Shown here piece after piece: positions 36,330 to 44,681 of a stretch of 64,000 bases of DNA. Within the stretch, counting starts at the first letter, position 1; the number at the start of each line of letters is the position of its first letter. The stretch comes from Streptomyces sp. NBC_01669. GTDB taxonomy: Bacteria; Actinomycetota; Actinomycetes; Streptomycetales; Streptomycetaceae. The translations under genes were made by a program, and so were the position numbers. The notes under the pieces are model-generated. The model saw nothing but the letters and a program-made list of their open reading frames with translations, was not told the DNA's origin and made no database searches. The stretch spans positions 186,001 through 250,000 of the forward strand of contig NZ_JAPEQG010000002.1 of the NCBI RefSeq assembly GCF_026339735.1. The letters are read 5' to 3'.

Positions 36330-37079
36330 TCACGCGCCGGACGTGTCGAGTGGTCGCCGGCGCTCCCAGGAGGACGTGATGTGGTCCCGCATCGCCTCGG
36401 CCGCCTCGTCGGCGTCCTGGGCGAGCAGGGCGGCCGCAATCCGTGCGTGCGCCTCGTGCGTCAGCTCGATGTGCTCACGCGTGGGATCGCCGCTGTACTG
36501 GGGGTAGCGCACGGCCTTGCCCTGGATGCTCGACACGATGGCCCGCCCGAACGCGTCCCGCGACGCACGGTGGATGATCTCGTGGAACTCGATGTCGGCG
36601 CGGGAGTAGGCCTCCGGGTCGCCTCGCAGAGCCGCGAGTTCGTCGAGCTTGGCCGAGAGCGCCGCCGCCTGCGTGTCGTCCATGAGACGGGCGGCGCGGG
36701 CGGACATGGCGCACTCAAGGGTCGTCCGGATCTCGATCAGGTTGTCGAGGAAGACCAGCCGGTCCTTCCGCTGGAAGAGCGCGTCGAGGATCAGGGGGTC
36801 GAGCAGACTCCACTGCTCCTGATCGAGCACGACCGTCCCCCATCCCTGGCGCGTCGCGACGAGGCCCTTCTCGGAGAGGGCCATGGTCGCCTCGCGGATG
36901 ACGGTGCGGCTCACCTCGTACTGTTCACACAGGACGCCCGCCGAGGGAAGTGCCGTTCCGGGCGGGTACTCGCCGAGCACGATGGCCGTCGCCAGGCTCT
37001 GCACGACGGCGGCGGCGAGGGGAGGCCGACGCCGTTGACGGGGGGACACGGCAACGGCGTCCGCGGATGGGTTACTCAT
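36330..37079 (-). CDS. FadR/GntR-family transcriptional regulator
   Basis: A 249-residue regulator. The winged HTH (about residues 20-85; GEYPPGTALPSAGVLCEQYEVSRTVIREATMALSEKGLV spans it) is followed by an FCD domain with EIRTTLECAMSARAARLM, ADIEFHEIIHRASRD and HEAHARIAAALLAQD, whose histidines would hold a metal and a sugar-acid ligand. ATG at 37079 was chosen because the HTH starts soon after it; further upstream codons lack a ribosome binding site and look non-coding. The inverted repeat at 37158-37186 is in its promoter, and similar cores precede the dehydratase operon and the beta-helix gene, so I infer it regulates both. Confidence 0.87.
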   Translation of the reverse strand: MSNPSADAVAVSPRQRRRPPLAAAVVQSLATAIVLGEYPPGTALPSAGVLCEQYEVSRTVIREATMALSEKGLVATRQGWGTVVLDQEQWSLLDPLILDALFQRKDRLVFLDNLIEIRTTLECAMSARAARLMDDTQAAALSAKLDELAALRGDPEAYSRADIEFHEIIHRASRDAFGRAIVSSIQGKAVRYPQYSGDPTREHIELTHEAHARIAAALLAQDADEAAEAMRDHITSSWERRRPLDTSGA

Positions 37080-37157
37080 CTGGTCAGCGACTCCCAATGT
37101 GTGCAGGTGTGCCCGGTCCCCACTGTCCGAGGGCTCAAGGCTAGCGGAACATGCTAA

Positions 37158-37186
37158 GGTCATCACTCGTATCATAAGTGATGACC
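37158..37186. promoter_or_regulatory. Operator candidate: 10-base inverted repeat, 9-base spacer
   Basis: GGTCATCACT and AGTGATGACC flank CGTATCATA. There is no T-run after it and it lies upstream of the FadR-type gene, so an operator is likelier than a terminator. The core TATSATA matches the site at 24671. Confidence 0.6.
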
Positions 37187-37589
37187 AAGGTTTCCGGTCA
37201 CGCCACCGCCCCGGAGGCGAGAGCACGCCCGGGGCCGGACCGGCCGCCCGCGAAAGGCACTTCGGGCATGCCCGGTCAGGGCTCCGGGGGCAGGATTCGC
37301 CCGTCACCACCGTGCGACACGCTTCAACCGAAGGCGGGGTGCGACGCATGTCACTGGGTTCCGGTCCACGGCCACGACGGGAACAGCGGGCCAAGGAGCG
37401 AACGAAGCCTGACCACCGGAAAGCTCGGAGCGCTTCGCGCCAGGTTACTCCCCGGTCCTTAATTCGCACTCAGGGACGGGGAGTTGAGGGAGCCGGCAGC
37501 AATCGACCGGGCGCGGTTCCGCCCGGCAGCGGCCGAGCGGAACCACCACAGCCGCAGGGACAACCGACACCGTACGGAGGCAATCCGAA
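37187..37589. other. Intergenic region, nothing recognised
   Basis: 403 bases between the operator and the ThuA-type gene. Only short chance frames; a promoter for the ThuA gene presumably lies here but I cannot place it. Confidence 0.4.
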
Positions 37590-38249
37590 GTGAGTCAGCG
37601 CAACGCCCTGGTGGTACGCGGCGGCTGGGAGGGGCACGACCCGGTCGGATGCACCCGGATGTTCATTCCCCGGCTCGAACGCGCGGGGTTCGACGTATCC
37701 GTCGCCGAGGACCTCTCGGTGTACGAGGATGCGGACCTGCTCGCCGCCACCGACCTCGTCGTCCACTCATGGTCCGGGGGCGAACTGACGCCCCTTCAGG
37801 AGAACACGCTCGTCTCGGCCGTGGAGGCGGGAACGGGTTTCGCCGGCTGGCACGGCGGCGTCATCGGAACGAATGTCGCCGCCGCTCGCTATCTGCGCAT
37901 GGTGGGGGGACGGTTCCTGTGGCACCCGGACGGGTTCCAGGACTTCACCGTCCGCATCACGGCCCTGCCGGAGCGGGACGGCGAGATCACCCAGGGCATC
38001 GAGGACTTCGACGTCCTCACCGAGCACTACTGGGTGCTGACGGACACTCTGAACACGGTGCTGGCCACCTCGGTGCTCTCCCCCGACGGCGGCCAGTGGG
38101 ACGAGCCGGTCGAGTTCCCCGTCGTGTGGACGCGCCGCTGGGGAGCCGGCCGGGTCTTCGTCTGCACCCTCGGCCACCGCGTCGCGGACCTGGAGGTGCC
38201 GCAGACCGCGAAGATGGTCGAACGGGGCCTGGTCTGGGCAGCACGCTGA
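37590..38249 (+). CDS. ThuA-domain protein
   Basis: A 219-residue protein with the class I glutamine amidotransferase-like ThuA fold (NALVVRGGWEGHDP, DLVVHSWSGG, GFAGWHGGV, GGRFLWHP, EHYWVLTD, GRVFVCTLGH). ThuA proteins occur in sugar catabolic clusters, for example with trehalose or other disaccharide oxidation, but the reaction is not known. The GTG at 37590 follows GGAGG. It stands alone between two regulator genes and ends in a strong hairpin. Confidence 0.82.
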   Translation: MSQRNALVVRGGWEGHDPVGCTRMFIPRLERAGFDVSVAEDLSVYEDADLLAATDLVVHSWSGGELTPLQENTLVSAVEAGTGFAGWHGGVIGTNVAAARYLRMVGGRFLWHPDGFQDFTVRITALPERDGEITQGIEDFDVLTEHYWVLTDTLNTVLATSVLSPDGGQWDEPVEFPVVWTRRWGAGRVFVCTLGHRVADLEVPQTAKMVERGLVWAAR

Positions 38250-38298
38250 GGCCCGGGGGCGGCCGCTCGCCGGTGCGCCGGCCGCCCCCGGGCCTCAG
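38246..38298. terminator. Strong bidirectional hairpin between ThuA and LacI genes
   Basis: A perfect 20-base stem: 38246-38265 (CTGAGGCCCGGGGGCGGCCG) with 38279-38298, 13-base loop. The ThuA stop codon (38247-38249) is inside the left arm; the LacI-type gene ends at 38333 on the other strand. Confidence 0.85.
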
Positions 38299-38332
38299 CG
38301 GGATCCGCCCCGGCCCGGGCGGCGCCCCTGCG

Positions 38333-39391
38333 TCAGGAGCTTGCGCGGGCGACGACCCGGTAGCCCACGTCGCGGTGCGGAACGCCGACCGGGGTGCCGC
38401 GCATCCTCTCCAGCAGCAACTCGGCCCCCAGCTCGCCGATGAGGGTGCCGGGCACCGCCACCGTGGTGAGCGAGGGGACGAGGTGCCGGGCCAGCTCGAA
38501 GTCGCCGAACCCTGCCAGGGCCAGCGTGCCGGGGACGTCGATCCCCCGGCGCACGCACGCCTGCAGGGCGCCGGCGGCGAAGACGTCGCTGGAGAACATC
38601 ACGGCGTCGGAGTCCGGATGCCGTTCCAGCACAAGGTCCAGGAGCGTGACGCCGGTGTCCATGGTGACCGGCTCCGGTCCCGCGTCCACCGTGCGGGGAG
38701 CAGTCCCCAGCAGCTCACGGACAGCGGTCGCGTAGCCGTCGAGCCGCTCGGCGGCCCGGGGGTCGCCGGAGGTGTGCCGCCCGGCGAACGTGATCCTGCG
38801 CCGGCCCCGCTCGACGAGGTGCCCGACCATCGCGGCGGCCGCCGCCGCGTTGGAGAAGCCGACCAGCAGGTCCACCGGATCGTCCGACCAGCCCCAGGTC
38901 TCCACGACGGGCACTCCCGCGGCGGCCAGCAGGGCACGGGTTCCGGGGGTGTGGTCGGTTCCCACCATGAGCAGTCCGTCCGGCCGCCGGCCGAGGAAAC
39001 TCCGCAGCACGTCCTCCTCGTGCTCCGGCCGGTAGTCGGTCGTGCCGACGAAGATCTGGTAGCCGTGGGCCGCCAGGGCGGTCGAGAAGGCGTGAACGGT
39101 GTCCGCGAAGACCGACGCGTTGATCTGCGGGACCAGGACACCGACCGTGCGGCTGCGGTTCGACGCCAGGTTGCTGGCGGCGAGGTTGGGCACGTAGCCG
39201 GTCGCCGCGATGGCCGCTTCGACGTTGGCCCGGGTCTCGTCCGGCACCGACCGCGGGTCGCGCACGACCCGGGAGACCGTCTGGGCGGACACCCCGGCCG
39301 CCGCCGCCACGTCCGACAGGGTCACCGAACGGGTGGCGGAACGCTTGCGTGGGCGGCGGGGTGGCTGGGTCACATCCGAGACGATATCCAT
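38333..39391 (-). CDS. LacI-family transcriptional regulator
   Basis: A 352-residue repressor. The LacI HTH is VTLSDVAAAAGVSAQTVSRV with the hinge helix near NLAASNLASNRS. A periplasmic-binding-type ligand domain follows (TVGVLVPQI, FADTVHAFS, AVMFSSDVFAAGALQA, LALAGFGDFELARH). ATG at 39391 was chosen because it directly precedes the HTH. It is the last gene of the minus-strand CoA/FAH set and probably binds the double AGCGCT palindrome at 43822-43847. Confidence 0.9.
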   Translation of the reverse strand: MDIVSDVTQPPRRPRKRSATRSVTLSDVAAAAGVSAQTVSRVVRDPRSVPDETRANVEAAIAATGYVPNLAASNLASNRSRTVGVLVPQINASVFADTVHAFSTALAAHGYQIFVGTTDYRPEHEEDVLRSFLGRRPDGLLMVGTDHTPGTRALLAAAGVPVVETWGWSDDPVDLLVGFSNAAAAAAMVGHLVERGRRRITFAGRHTSGDPRAAERLDGYATAVRELLGTAPRTVDAGPEPVTMDTGVTLLDLVLERHPDSDAVMFSSDVFAAGALQACVRRGIDVPGTLALAGFGDFELARHLVPSLTTVAVPGTLIGELGAELLLERMRGTPVGVPHRDVGYRVVARASS

Positions 39392-39447
39392 TGCGCCCGC
39401 CGCCGCGCCGTCCGCCCGGCCGGTCCGGGCGGACGGCGCGCCCTGCG

Positions 39448-40620
39448 TCACAGCGCTCCTCGTGCGGCCAGGGAGCGCATCAGATCGGAGATTCCGAAGT
39501 TCCACGGCTCGCAGGCATCGCTCGGCCTGATCCGGCTGACGAGTGAACCGAGCCGGGGCGTGGCGATGGTGACCAGGTCTCCGTCGTGATGGGTGAAGCC
39601 CTGGCCCGGAGTGTCACGGTCCTCGACGGGGGCGAACATCGTGCCCAGGTAGAGCACCGCACCGTCGGGGTACTGGTGGTGCGGACCGATCAGCTGACCG
39701 ACGAGGTCCAGTGGATCGCGGCTGATGGCGGACATGGAGGACACCGCGTCGAGTCGGTAGCCTTCCTCGCCCTCGACGGTCAGGGTCACCGCCGCCTTCC
39801 GCACGTCGTCCATCCCGAAGGTCGCGTCGAAGAGCCGCACGAACGGCCCCAGGGCGGCAGAGGCGTTGTTGTCCTTCGCCTTCGACAACAAGAGTGCCGA
39901 ACGGCCCTCCACATCACGGAGGTTGACGTCGTTCCCGAGAGTCGCGCCCACGACCTTCCCTGCGGAGGAGACGACCATCACCATCTCCGGTTCGGGGTTG
40001 TTCCACCGCGAGGTGGAAAGGACCCCGGCATCGGTCGCGGTGCCGACGGCGGCCAGCACGGGGGCCTTGGTGAAGATCTCGGCGTCGGGCCCGATGCCCA
40101 CCTCCAGGTACTGACTCCACATCCCCCGGGCGACCAGGAGTTCCTTCAGCGCGGCGGCCTCCGCGGAGCCGGGCCGCAGGGATGCCAGATCGTCCCCGAC
40201 GAGTCCGCGTATCCGCTCGCGCACCTCGGCGGCGCCGGAGGCCTCGCCCCGCACACGTTCCTCGATCACCCGCTCCAGCATGGACACCACGAAGGTCACG
40301 CCGGCGGCCTTGACCGCCTGAAGGTCCACGGGGGCGAGCAGCCAGGGACGTGCGGGATCACGTGTCTCGGGCGGTGTGTTGGCCAGCAGTTCGTCGAGTC
40401 CGGCGAGGCACTCGCCGTCGGCCGTGCGCAACTGCGCCGCCGGGTCGGGTGTTTCGCAGAGGTCGCGGACGGTCGGGAAGGTCCCCGTCACGTCGTGCAC
40501 ACCGCTCTCGCGGACGGCGACGACGCAGGGACCGATGCCGGGCTGCCAGACCCGGCCGACGAGGGCCCCTTCCGTGCCGTCGTCGGGCAGGGTGGTAGCG
40601 GCGTCGGGCCACTGGGTCAT
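39448..40620 (-). CDS. Fumarylacetoacetate hydrolase (FAH) family protein
   Basis: A 390-residue enzyme of the FAH fold, in the branch that includes 2-keto-3-deoxy sugar-acid dehydratases and diketo-acid hydrolases (AraD1-like). Metal ligands are visible as Glu-x-Glu in NPEPEMVMVV and Asp in LGNDVNLRD; GIGPDAEIFTKAP and KAKDNNASAALGPF are typical. If the pathway is L-fucose oxidation, it could cleave 2,4-diketo-3-deoxy-L-fuconate to pyruvate and lactate, with the divergent SDR making that substrate. Other keto-deoxy acids are possible. It starts 10 bases after the enoyl-CoA hydratase stop. Confidence 0.83.
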   Translation of the reverse strand: MTQWPDAATTLPDDGTEGALVGRVWQPGIGPCVVAVRESGVHDVTGTFPTVRDLCETPDPAAQLRTADGECLAGLDELLANTPPETRDPARPWLLAPVDLQAVKAAGVTFVVSMLERVIEERVRGEASGAAEVRERIRGLVGDDLASLRPGSAEAAALKELLVARGMWSQYLEVGIGPDAEIFTKAPVLAAVGTATDAGVLSTSRWNNPEPEMVMVVSSAGKVVGATLGNDVNLRDVEGRSALLLSKAKDNNASAALGPFVRLFDATFGMDDVRKAAVTLTVEGEEGYRLDAVSSMSAISRDPLDLVGQLIGPHHQYPDGAVLYLGTMFAPVEDRDTPGQGFTHHDGDLVTIATPRLGSLVSRIRPSDACEPWNFGISDLMRSLAARGAL

Positions 40621-40630
40621 GTCGTTCCTC

Positions 40631-41434
40631 TCAGGCTTTGCGGAAAACGGGCGGGCGCTTCTCGGCGAACGCGCGGCGGCCTTCGGCGGCGTCCTCGGTG
40701 GCGAAGCAGATGGTCTGCAGGTCCCGTTCGTAGGCGAGAGCCTGGTCCTCGGGCAGATTCCCGGCCGCCCGCAGGTTGATCTTGGCGGTCTCCGCCGCCA
40801 CGGGGGCCCGGGAGGCGATGACCGCGGCAAGGGCCTGGGCCCGGTCGAGCAGTTCGCCGGGGGCGACCACCTCGCTGACCAGGTGCCACTCCAGCGCCCG
40901 TGCGGCGTCGATGCGGTCGCCGGTGAGCAGCATGAGTGCCGCGTTGCTCGGGCCGGCCGCGCGGCTGAGGAAGGCCGCCATGCCGCCGCCCCCGATCCAG
41001 CCGAGTGTGATCTCCGGTGCTCCGAAGGACGCCGTCCGTGAGGCGATCCGGATGTCGCAGGACAGGGCGGTCTCCAGCCCGCCGCCGAGGGCGTAGCCGC
41101 CGACGGCCGCGATCGTGGGCGTCCGGGCCTCGCGGATGGCGTCGCAGTAGTCGACGCGGTTGCGGAACTCCCACGGCGTGCGGTATCCGTCGAGTTCGCG
41201 GATGTCCGATCCGGCGCTGAAGGCGCGCCCGCCCGCACCGGTCAGGATCACCGCGCGGACGTCGTCCGTGGTGTCGCACCATTGCACGGCCCGGACCAGG
41301 GCGCGGGACATCTTGGGGGTCACGGCGTTCAGTTTCTCGGGCCGGTTCAGCGTGAGGGTGGCCACACGGTCGGCGACGTCGAGCAGGACGTGTCCGGTGC
41401 CGAGGTCGGGCGGGGTGCTGGTGGTATCGGTCAT
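40631..41434 (-). CDS. Enoyl-CoA hydratase/isomerase family protein
   Basis: A 267-residue crotonase-fold enzyme. The oxyanion-hole motifs are AFSAGSDI and GGYALGGGLETALSCDIRIA, where the glutamate is a likely catalytic residue. It would add or remove water, or isomerise, on an acyl-CoA made by the CoA-transferase encoded in the same operon. ATG at 41434 overlaps the end of the solute-binding-like gene (ATGA type), so it is translationally coupled. Confidence 0.9.
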   Translation of the reverse strand: MTDTTSTPPDLGTGHVLLDVADRVATLTLNRPEKLNAVTPKMSRALVRAVQWCDTTDDVRAVILTGAGGRAFSAGSDIRELDGYRTPWEFRNRVDYCDAIREARTPTIAAVGGYALGGGLETALSCDIRIASRTASFGAPEITLGWIGGGGMAAFLSRAAGPSNAALMLLTGDRIDAARALEWHLVSEVVAPGELLDRAQALAAVIASRAPVAAETAKINLRAAGNLPEDQALAYERDLQTICFATEDAAEGRRAFAEKRPPVFRKA

Positions 41435-42528
41435 GCTCGTCCTACTTCCTTCGTGGTCCGGCTCGCGCGGTAGAGAGCTCGCAGCCGGCCGACTGCCGCC
41501 CGGTGGCCGGTCTCGCCGGCCAGGGCGTCCCGGACAACGGCGGAGGCGGCGCTCTGGAAGCCGATGTAGCCGGCATGGCGGGGGCGGACCCACGCCTGTT
41601 CACAGGTGGCGGTGGTCCGGCGGTAGAAGTCCGCTGCGACGATCGCCGGGTCGGTCCAGGCGGCGCGTGCGCTCGGCTGCCCGCTGTGCCGGGGCAGGAA
41701 TCCGCACTGGGCGGAGGGCGACATCAGCCAGCGGATGTGGTCCAGGAGTTCCGAGGTGGGGGTGCAGCGGGAACTGACGGCGAGTCCGGTGCCGCCTAGG
41801 GTGGAGCCCGGCCGTCCCCCCGGTCGGGCGGCCGGGGCGTCGGTGAACGTCAGCCGGTCCGCGTAGGTGACGTAGCCGTACACCAGCGGGCAGTGCGCCA
41901 GGCGGTCGGTGCCCGCCATCAGCTCCAGCAGCCCGATCGGGTTGAGAGTGCGCGTACGGGCGGGTGCGCGGGCGTCGATCCCGGCCATGAGGTCCAGGAC
42001 GGCGCGTCCCGTCGTGTCGCTGATCAGTTCACCGGGGTCGGCGGCCGGTTCCTCGCCGAGGGCGACCGCGACGGAGGCGAAGGTGAGGAAGGCGTGCGGT
42101 CCGGCGAGCGACAGGGCCACCGGCGCGCGGCTCGCGAGGCCGAGCACCTCCTCCCAGGTGGTGGGCGGCTCCCCGGCAAGATCGGTGCGGGTCGCGGAGA
42201 CCTGGGTGGCCGCGTCCAGGGGCAGGGCCCACTGACTGCCGTCCATCGCGTACGAGCGCATGGTGGGTCCGATCGAGCCGGCGCGCCAGCCGTCCAGTTC
42301 CTCCCTGCCGAAGAGATCGTCCAGCGGGCGGAGGCAGCCCGAGGCGAGTGCCTCGCCGAGGTGCGGATGGTCCAGCACGACGAGGTCGTAGCGGGCACAG
42401 AGCTCGTCGACGGGATGGGACTCGAAACCCTCCAGCGGCTGGACGGACCAGTGCACGAGGTCGCCGGCCGCCGCGGCGAGGGCGTCGTGGCCGCGCGGGT
42501 GGTCCCAGGTCAGTCCGGCGTAGGTCAC
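41431..42528 (-). CDS. Solute-binding-protein-like protein without signal peptide
   Basis: A 365-residue protein with the family-1 sugar-binding fold (LTWDHPRGHDAL, DLVVLDHPHLG, WALPLDAATQVSATR, PTTWEEVLGL, SELLDHIRWLMSP). It begins directly in the mature domain: GTG at 42528 encodes MTYAGLTWDH, with no hydrophobic segment, Tat motif or lipobox. The start overlaps the CoA-transferase stop by 4 bases (GTGA), so an upstream signal has not been missed. It is therefore cytosolic, and the operon encodes no permease. It may bind a substrate or CoA conjugate inside the cell, or be an enzyme on this scaffold; function unknown. Confidence 0.75.
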   Translation of the reverse strand: MTYAGLTWDHPRGHDALAAAAGDLVHWSVQPLEGFESHPVDELCARYDLVVLDHPHLGEALASGCLRPLDDLFGREELDGWRAGSIGPTMRSYAMDGSQWALPLDAATQVSATRTDLAGEPPTTWEEVLGLASRAPVALSLAGPHAFLTFASVAVALGEEPAADPGELISDTTGRAVLDLMAGIDARAPARTRTLNPIGLLELMAGTDRLAHCPLVYGYVTYADRLTFTDAPAARPGGRPGSTLGGTGLAVSSRCTPTSELLDHIRWLMSPSAQCGFLPRHSGQPSARAAWTDPAIVAADFYRRTTATCEQAWVRPRHAGYIGFQSAASAVVRDALAGETGHRAAVGRLRALYRASRTTKEVGRA

Positions 42529-43733
42529 TGGGTCTCCGTCACGGTGCCGGAGGCGAACAGCGCCTCGATCTCCTCCTGGCCGAGGCCCGCTTCGGCCAGG
42601 ATCTCGCGCGAGTGCTGGCCGGTGAGCGGGGCGCCGCGGTCGATACGGGGCGGCGTGGCGGAGAACTTGTAAGGGAACCCGGGCACCTTCACACGGCCCT
42701 CGGTGGGGTGGTCGTAGGTGACGAAGGTGCCGTTGTGGCGGATCTGCGGGTCGTCGACCAGGTCCGCGTAGCCGTAGACCGGTCCGGCCCATACGCCCGC
42801 GGTCTCGAAGACGTCGAGCCAGTGGCGCGATGTACGGGTACGGAGCCGGGACGCGGTGCGCGAGAAGAGCTCGTCGCGGTGGGTCCAGCCGTGCTCCTCG
42901 TCCTCCATGGACAGGAAGCTGTCCTCGCCGAGGAGTTCGCCGAGTGTCTTCAGCGGCGGGAAGGCGAGGACGATGTAGCCGTCGGCGGTCTCGAACGCAC
43001 CGTAGGGTGCGCGGATGTAGACATGTGCGTGCGGTTCGCCGGAGCGGTTCTGCGCCAGGCCGCCCACGGTGTGCACCGACAGTTCCTGCATCTGGAGTGT
43101 GGTGACGGCGTCCAGCATGTTCACCGTCACGAGCTGTCCCTCACCGGTGCGTTCGCGGTGCAGCAGCGCGGCGAGCACCCCCTCGAAGGCGGTGGACGCG
43201 GTGACGGCGTCCACGAGGTACTGGCCCGCGGCCTGCGGTGCCTCGCCGGCGCGGCCCGCGGAGAGCATGGCACCGGACATCGCCTGGAGCAGCAGGTCCT
43301 GCCCGGGGCGCTGGGCGTAGGGACCGTCCTCGCCGTAGCCGGAGATGGAGACGTACACGAGCGACGGGTTGATCTCCGCCAGCGAGGAGTAGTCGACGCC
43401 GAGGCGGTCGGCGACGCCGGGGCGGTAGTTCTGCAGGAAGACGTCGGCGTCGGCCACGAGCCGGCGGAGCACCTCTTTGCCGTCCGGGTCCTTGAGGTCG
43501 ACGGCGAGGGAGCGCTTGTTGCGGTTCAGCGAGAGGAAGGAGACGTTGATCCGGTTCCCGCCCGCGCCTCCCGCGGCTGCATGACGCTGCCACTCCCCGG
43601 TGACCGGCTCGACCTTGACCACGTCGGCCCCGAGGTCGCCGAGCCGCTGGGCCGCGAACGGGCCGGCCATGGCGATGGAGCAGTCGAGAACCCGGTACCC
43701 GGTGAGTATCCCGGGCTTGTCAGGCGTCGTCAT
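42525..43733 (-). CDS. Class III CoA-transferase (CaiB/BaiF family)
   Basis: A 402-residue family III CoA-transferase that moves CoA between carboxylic acids. Signature segments are AGPFAAQRLGDLGADVVKVE, NRNKRSLAVDLKDPDG and the catalytic Asp in RPGQDLLLQAMSG. First gene of the minus-strand set; its stop overlaps the solute-binding-like gene. It probably activates a carboxylate from sugar-acid breakdown for the enoyl-CoA hydratase. ATG at 43733 faces the double LacI operator. Confidence 0.9.
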   Translation of the reverse strand: MTTPDKPGILTGYRVLDCSIAMAGPFAAQRLGDLGADVVKVEPVTGEWQRHAAAGGAGGNRINVSFLSLNRNKRSLAVDLKDPDGKEVLRRLVADADVFLQNYRPGVADRLGVDYSSLAEINPSLVYVSISGYGEDGPYAQRPGQDLLLQAMSGAMLSAGRAGEAPQAAGQYLVDAVTASTAFEGVLAALLHRERTGEGQLVTVNMLDAVTTLQMQELSVHTVGGLAQNRSGEPHAHVYIRAPYGAFETADGYIVLAFPPLKTLGELLGEDSFLSMEDEEHGWTHRDELFSRTASRLRTRTSRHWLDVFETAGVWAGPVYGYADLVDDPQIRHNGTFVTYDHPTEGRVKVPGFPYKFSATPPRIDRGAPLTGQHSREILAEAGLGQEEIEALFASGTVTETQ

Positions 43734-43821
43734 GGGACTCCTTGAAAGGGGAGGGAGGCGAAGAGGAGGGAGGGAAGGGAACTCGCCGCGCCGTCGCCGC
43801 ATTTGTTGTTCCAAGCTCTGT

Positions 43822-43847
43822 TGTTAGCGCTACCGGCAGCGCTAACA
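43822..43847. promoter_or_regulatory. Double LacI-type operator between divergent operons
   Basis: TGTTAGCGCT (43822-43831) and AGCGCTAACA (43838-43847) form a perfect inverted repeat with a 6-base GC spacer. Each arm contains the palindrome AGCGCT, so two adjacent LacI sites with a central CG pair may be present. It lies between the CoA-transferase (43733) and SDR (43935) starts and would control both. Confidence 0.75.
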
Positions 43848-43934
43848 TTCACGCTATGCGGGCACCGCTCGCAGTGTCAACGCCTCGATCCGCCCCGCGG
43901 CGCCCGGCCGGCACCGGGAAGATGGGAACCACCG

Positions 43935-44681
43935 ATGAGTCAACCGCAAGCAGCACTCGTGACCGGCGCCGGCGGCGCCCTGGGGCGCGCCATAGCCTCC
44001 CGTCTGGCCGCCGACGGGCACGATGTGGCCGTGCTCGACCGCGACGCCGCATCGCTGGAGCAGACAGTCGAGGAGGTGCGGAAGTCGGGTGCCCGCGTCT
44101 TGGCTCTGACCACCGACCTGCGCGACGCACAGGCAGTCGAAGCGGCCGTCGAACGGTCCGCGGCCGAGCTGGGCACCCTGCGCGTCCTGGTCAACAACGC
44201 CGCCGTGTACCCGAGCCGGCCCTTCCTCGATGTGCCGCTGGCGGAGTACGAGGATGTGGTCGCGGTAAACCAGCGCGCCTACTGGGTCGCCGCTCAGGCG
44301 GCCGCGCGCCGCATGGCCGGCACGGGCGGCGGGGCGATCGTGAACGTCGCCTCGATCACCATGCACGGGGGCTGGGACTCGCTCGCCGCCTACATCTCCA
44401 CGAAGGGCGCGGCCGTCGCCTTCACCCGCGCACTCGCCCGCGAGCTCGGGCCTGCGGAGATCCGCGTCAACTGCGTCTCCCCCGGCGCGTTCCCCACGGC
44501 GGCCGAGGAGATCCACGACGATCCCGAGGCCTATACGCGGCATGTGCTCGACCATCAGGCTCTCAAGCGGCGCGGCCGCCCCGAAGAGCTGGCCTCGGCT
44601 GTCTCCTTCCTCGCCGGACCGGACTCCTCCTTCGTCACCGGCCAATGCCTGGAGGTCAACGGAGGGTGGGTGATGGCGTGA
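43935..44681 (+). CDS. Short-chain dehydrogenase/reductase (SDR)
   Basis: A 248-residue NAD(P)-dependent dehydrogenase. The cofactor loop is TGAGGALG, NNAAV follows, and the catalytic Ser, Tyr and Lys lie in VASITMHGGW and YISTKGAA. It could be a 2-keto-3-deoxy-L-fuconate 4-dehydrogenase or another sugar-acid dehydrogenase, in view of the FAH enzyme under the same operator. Its stop overlaps the GTG of the DUF4432 gene. Confidence 0.88.
   Translation: MSQPQAALVTGAGGALGRAIASRLAADGHDVAVLDRDAASLEQTVEEVRKSGARVLALTTDLRDAQAVEAAVERSAAELGTLRVLVNNAAVYPSRPFLDVPLAEYEDVVAVNQRAYWVAAQAAARRMAGTGGGAIVNVASITMHGGWDSLAAYISTKGAAVAFTRALARELGPAEIRVNCVSPGAFPTAAEEIHDDPEAYTRHVLDHQALKRRGRPEELASAVSFLAGPDSSFVTGQCLEVNGGWVMA

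Noticed and set aside
39448..41238. A longer N-terminal form of the FAH-family protein
   Set aside because: The extension overlaps the well-supported enoyl-CoA hydratase gene on the same strand. The ATG at 40620 begins at the usual FAH-family start, just after that gene's stop.
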